Of a stretch of DNA of 49,085 nt, positions 48,001 to 49,085 are shown piece by piece. Source of the stretch: UBA1494_A sp963973975 (GTDB lineage Bacteria; Bacteroidota; Bacteroidia; Flavobacteriales_E; Vicingaceae); the NCBI GenBank assembly GCA_963973975.1, contig CAXBCF010000024.1:1-49085 (forward strand), given 5' to 3'. Within the stretch, counting starts at the first letter, position 1. Every line of letters begins with the position of its first letter. The translations under genes were made by a program, and so were the position numbers. Below the pieces are notes generated by a model. It did not search any database. It worked only from the letters and a program-made list of their open reading frames with translations, and was not told the DNA's origin.

Positions 48001-49085
48001 ACAACCTGAAATTGGACTTATAATATCAGATAATTCACCATTAATAGGAGAAGGAACGACTATTTTAACATCGTCTATCGCCATATCTCCAGTAAAAGAA
48101 CTACCTCTAACTCCTTTAAAAACAATCTGTACACTTTTACCTGAGTAACCTGCTAAAAAGGTTTTTGCTTCTAGCCATGCATCACCTTGATTGGTTTGTT
48201 GTTGACCCGAAATAGTTGTTAAAGTGTCTCTAATTCCACTAGTATCTGCCATTACTATTAAATCTCCCATTGTAGCTCCATGCATGTGGTACCAAAACGA
48301 TAACTCAACAGTTGCAAGGGTATCGTCTATAAAAATAGGAGGTGAAATAAATTCATCAGAGCTTCCTAGAGCTCCTCCTGAAGTTTCTAAAAATATATAC
48401 ATGCCTCCTGCTGTCGCTGGCGTTGTATGATCAAACAAAGGACCAGTAGCAAATGAGTTCTCATTGGCTCCACTAGCATCTTCTGATTCCCATCTTGGTT
48501 GAGTAGGTCCATTAACTGAGGTCCAACCTCTTGGCCATGGATTTCCTGTAATTGCTGGTGCAAATGTCTCAAAATCTTCAAAGTATGGTACTCCAAAAGC
48601 TGTATTGAAAGTGATTGGTCCTACCCACAATGAAGTATCGCCTCTACCACAAATCTCTCTTACATATAAATCATAAGAAGTACTTGAATTCAAGGCTCCA
48701 ACTCTTGCACTGTCACTAAAAATAATGCCTGATAATCCACCTCCTTGAGGAGAGCCTGTAGTAACTATATTCCATTGATATTCCGGAGTATTTCCATCCA
48801 ACACAATAAATACTGAATCTAAACTCGCATTCATTGCTCGTACATTTGATGGTGGAGGGCACAATGGTGGATCGAACTCATCTGCTCCCGGATCTACATC
48901 GGTAGCAAATGGAAACGGCCGTGGGTCTCCATCAATATCTGTTGTAACTCCCACAAAGTTGTCTCCCGAATTATTTACAAATGCTCCTACAATGTGTAAA
49001 TCTGTACTTGATAAGAATTGAGGGTCTCCTTCTAATGAACGAATATCAAAATTAGCTTGTGCTGCCTGATAGGCTGCTAAATTGG
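45058..49085 (-). CDS. Giant secreted multi-domain protein with T9SS sorting domain (5' end outside window)
   Basis: The 3' 1,341 codons of a larger gene; the frame stays open to the right edge, so the GTG at 48954 is not the true start. The first visible residues (DPQFLSSTDLHIVGAFVNNS, GDPRPFPFATDVDPGADEF) resemble the end of a right-handed beta-helix domain. Next are an FN3-like domain (about 48860-48600), a MAM-like jelly roll (about 48600-48060), two tandem modules of about 300 residues, a CARDB-like stretch, an Ig-like domain (SICLGDTIIISTANYQG) and a type A T9SS signal (LSVYPNPSSGLFTLN, FAKGVYYLQVQ). It is likely a cell-surface or released adhesin-like protein; no catalytic motif was seen in the visible part. 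Confidence 0.9.
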   Translation of the reverse strand, partial: NLAAYQAAQANFDIRSLEGDPQFLSSTDLHIVGAFVNNSGDNFVGVTTDIDGDPRPFPFATDVDPGADEFDPPLCPPPSNVRAMNASLDSVFIVLDGNTPEYQWNIVTTGSPQGGGLSGIIFSDSARVGALNSSTSYDLYVREICGRGDTSLWVGPITFNTAFGVPYFEDFETFAPAITGNPWPRGWTSVNGPTQPRWESEDASGANENSFATGPLFDHTTPATAGGMYIFLETSGGALGSSDEFISPPIFIDDTLATVELSFWYHMHGATMGDLIVMADTSGIRDTLTTISGQQQTNQGDAWLEAKTFLAGYSGKSVQIVFKGVRGSSFTGDMAIDDVKIVVPSPINGELSDIISPISGCGLDSTETVEVEITNAGTDTLANFSVSFVLNNGTPVTETFTGSILPGLSSNYIFSTTVNVSIPGNYDIKAYLSITGDLDQSNDTASSDFINIPIVGGFPYTEGFENGNGGWISGGTNSTWALGTPANTIINSASNGTQAWVTNLTGQYNNNEASWVESPCFDFSTLNAPIIELDIWWNSEFSWDGAVLQSSVNGGTTWQKVGSFGDPDNWYNDNSINGLAPLEISQEGWTGTGTSSSSGWVTAKHDLTGLGNVSGVILRIAFGSDGSVTDEGFAFDSVRIFDAPPINGGVASIVSPTSGCGLGAADSVRVAVLNTGSDTLSNFSIAYVLDNGTPVTETFTGFILPTDTAVHTFNTTVNISTIGSYTLQAYVTVAGDIDASNDTLSINFQNIPIVGGFPYAEGFENGNGGWVSGGALNSWALGTPANTVINSASNGTQAWVTNLTGQYNNNEASYVESPCFDFSTLNAPIIELDIWWESEFSWDGAVLQSSINGGTTWQKVGAFGDPNNWYTDNTINGLAPLEVSQEGWTGRGTSGSAGWVTARHDLTGLANVSGVILRIAFGSDGSVTDEGFAFDSVRIFDPTLDATISSLISPIASVDSCYSASENVVVNLKNEGGAVIDFTSDSALIEVNVSGALIASLSTTINNNSLNSGLPLIGNDSIAVPVGLVNLSAPGTYNFEIIVTIPTDPNSSNDTLYTTLVINPVSGGIVSGNDSICLGDTIIISTANYQGSLQWQEFNGTNWVDINGATLSSVAVNPSVSTDYRAVACGTAFSDTLSITTLNITTPILVNDTVLEISGVCGGSATATGVISNSQAGTTYKWFDAATGGNEILTGGQYQLSTNGDSISFTVASTVLGSPVSANVWVEASIGNINCNNSRVPLYLFIDCIVGLDNNSLGKTTSLSVYPNPSSGLFTLNINTEKQEQFVLTVRDVKGQLVYTGDVSVNGEYRNDLDFTGFAKGVYYLQVQTETASKIEKLIIQ
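46258..48052 (-). repeat. Two tandem protein modules of about 300 residues
   Basis: Module 1 (about 48052-47155) and module 2 (about 47154-46258) each read from PING to RIFD: a CARDB-like half (ISP-SGCGL, NNGTPVTETFTG) then a jelly-roll half (GGFPY-EGFENGNGGW, AWVTNLTGQYNNNEAS, GSDGSVTDEGFAFDSVRIFD). The second halves are nearly identical in protein but differ at many third codon positions, so the duplication is old and kept by selection. Confidence 0.88.

Noticed and set aside
46241..48430. Several 60-90 codon plus-strand frames inside the large T9SS gene
   Set aside because: They are shadows on the opposite strand, duplicated where the protein modules are duplicated.
48954..48954. GTG as the true start of the large T9SS gene
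   Set aside because: The frame stays open to the window edge, and the residues before it continue a beta-helix-like pattern.
1..49085. CRISPR arrays, rRNA genes, transposases or phage genes
   Set aside because: Looked for on both strands by eye; no regularly spaced repeats, rRNA motifs, DDE/recombinase signatures or phage structural genes were recognised.

Overview
The window looks like a chromosomal segment of a low-GC Bacteroidota member, most likely order Flavobacteriales (family not determinable). The evidence is the pair of secreted proteins with type IX secretion (T9SS) C-terminal sorting domains, the short-chain type of threonine dehydrogenase, the acpP-fabF-rnc cluster, Bacteroidota-type -7 promoter elements (TAnnTTTG), weak ribosome binding sites and frequent TTG/GTG starts. 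Most genes are ordinary housekeeping genes; a few short inserted-looking segments stand out.

Layout. 1-5.4 kb: small conserved protein, an ALDH8A1-like aldehyde dehydrogenase, a histidine kinase/OmpR-type regulator pair and a universal stress protein. 5.4-9.2 kb: an extremely basic lipoprotein, then a tight YfiR-like / TPR / HAMP-SpoIIE phosphatase signalling unit. 9.2-11.7 kb: a PolB-like 3'-5' exonuclease fused by TAATG overlap to a double-ATPase peptide ABC gene. 11.7-15.6 kb (minus): trhO, homogentisate dioxygenase, a four-helix-bundle gene framed by inverted repeats, and 4-hydroxyphenylpyruvate dioxygenase (tyrosine catabolism). 15.7-20.1 kb: threonine dehydrogenase, a MORN-repeat exported protein, cysS and an M28 glutaminyl-cyclase-like lipoprotein.

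20.15-22.1 kb is the most unusual part. A 1,958-bp unit sits exactly after the M28 gene and ends with a perfect 163-bp copy of the M28 3' end (174/176 over the longer match). It carries a lipoprotein with eight cysteines in its last 50 residues, a four-helix membrane protein and a divergent XRE regulator. This has the look of a site-specific cargo cassette, possibly bacteriocin-like precursor plus immunity plus regulator; the function is inference.

22.2-31.1 kb: polA, an unknown lipoprotein, then (minus) a metB-SDR-M43 protease unit and a UPF0104 membrane protein. 31.1-34.4 kb: ArsC/Spx-like protein, EamA transporter, yicC, gmk, nadD. 34.5-36.8 kb (minus): rnc, fabF, acpP. A 685-bp gene-free stretch follows, then purN, dCMP deaminase and an S41 protease. 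41-43.6 kb: carotenoid hydroxylase, DUF429 protein and an FeS-type photolyase (a light-protection flavour). The end holds a PfkB kinase, tRNA-Asn with a duplicated 3' tail, and the 3' portion of a giant T9SS-secreted repeat protein that runs off the right edge.
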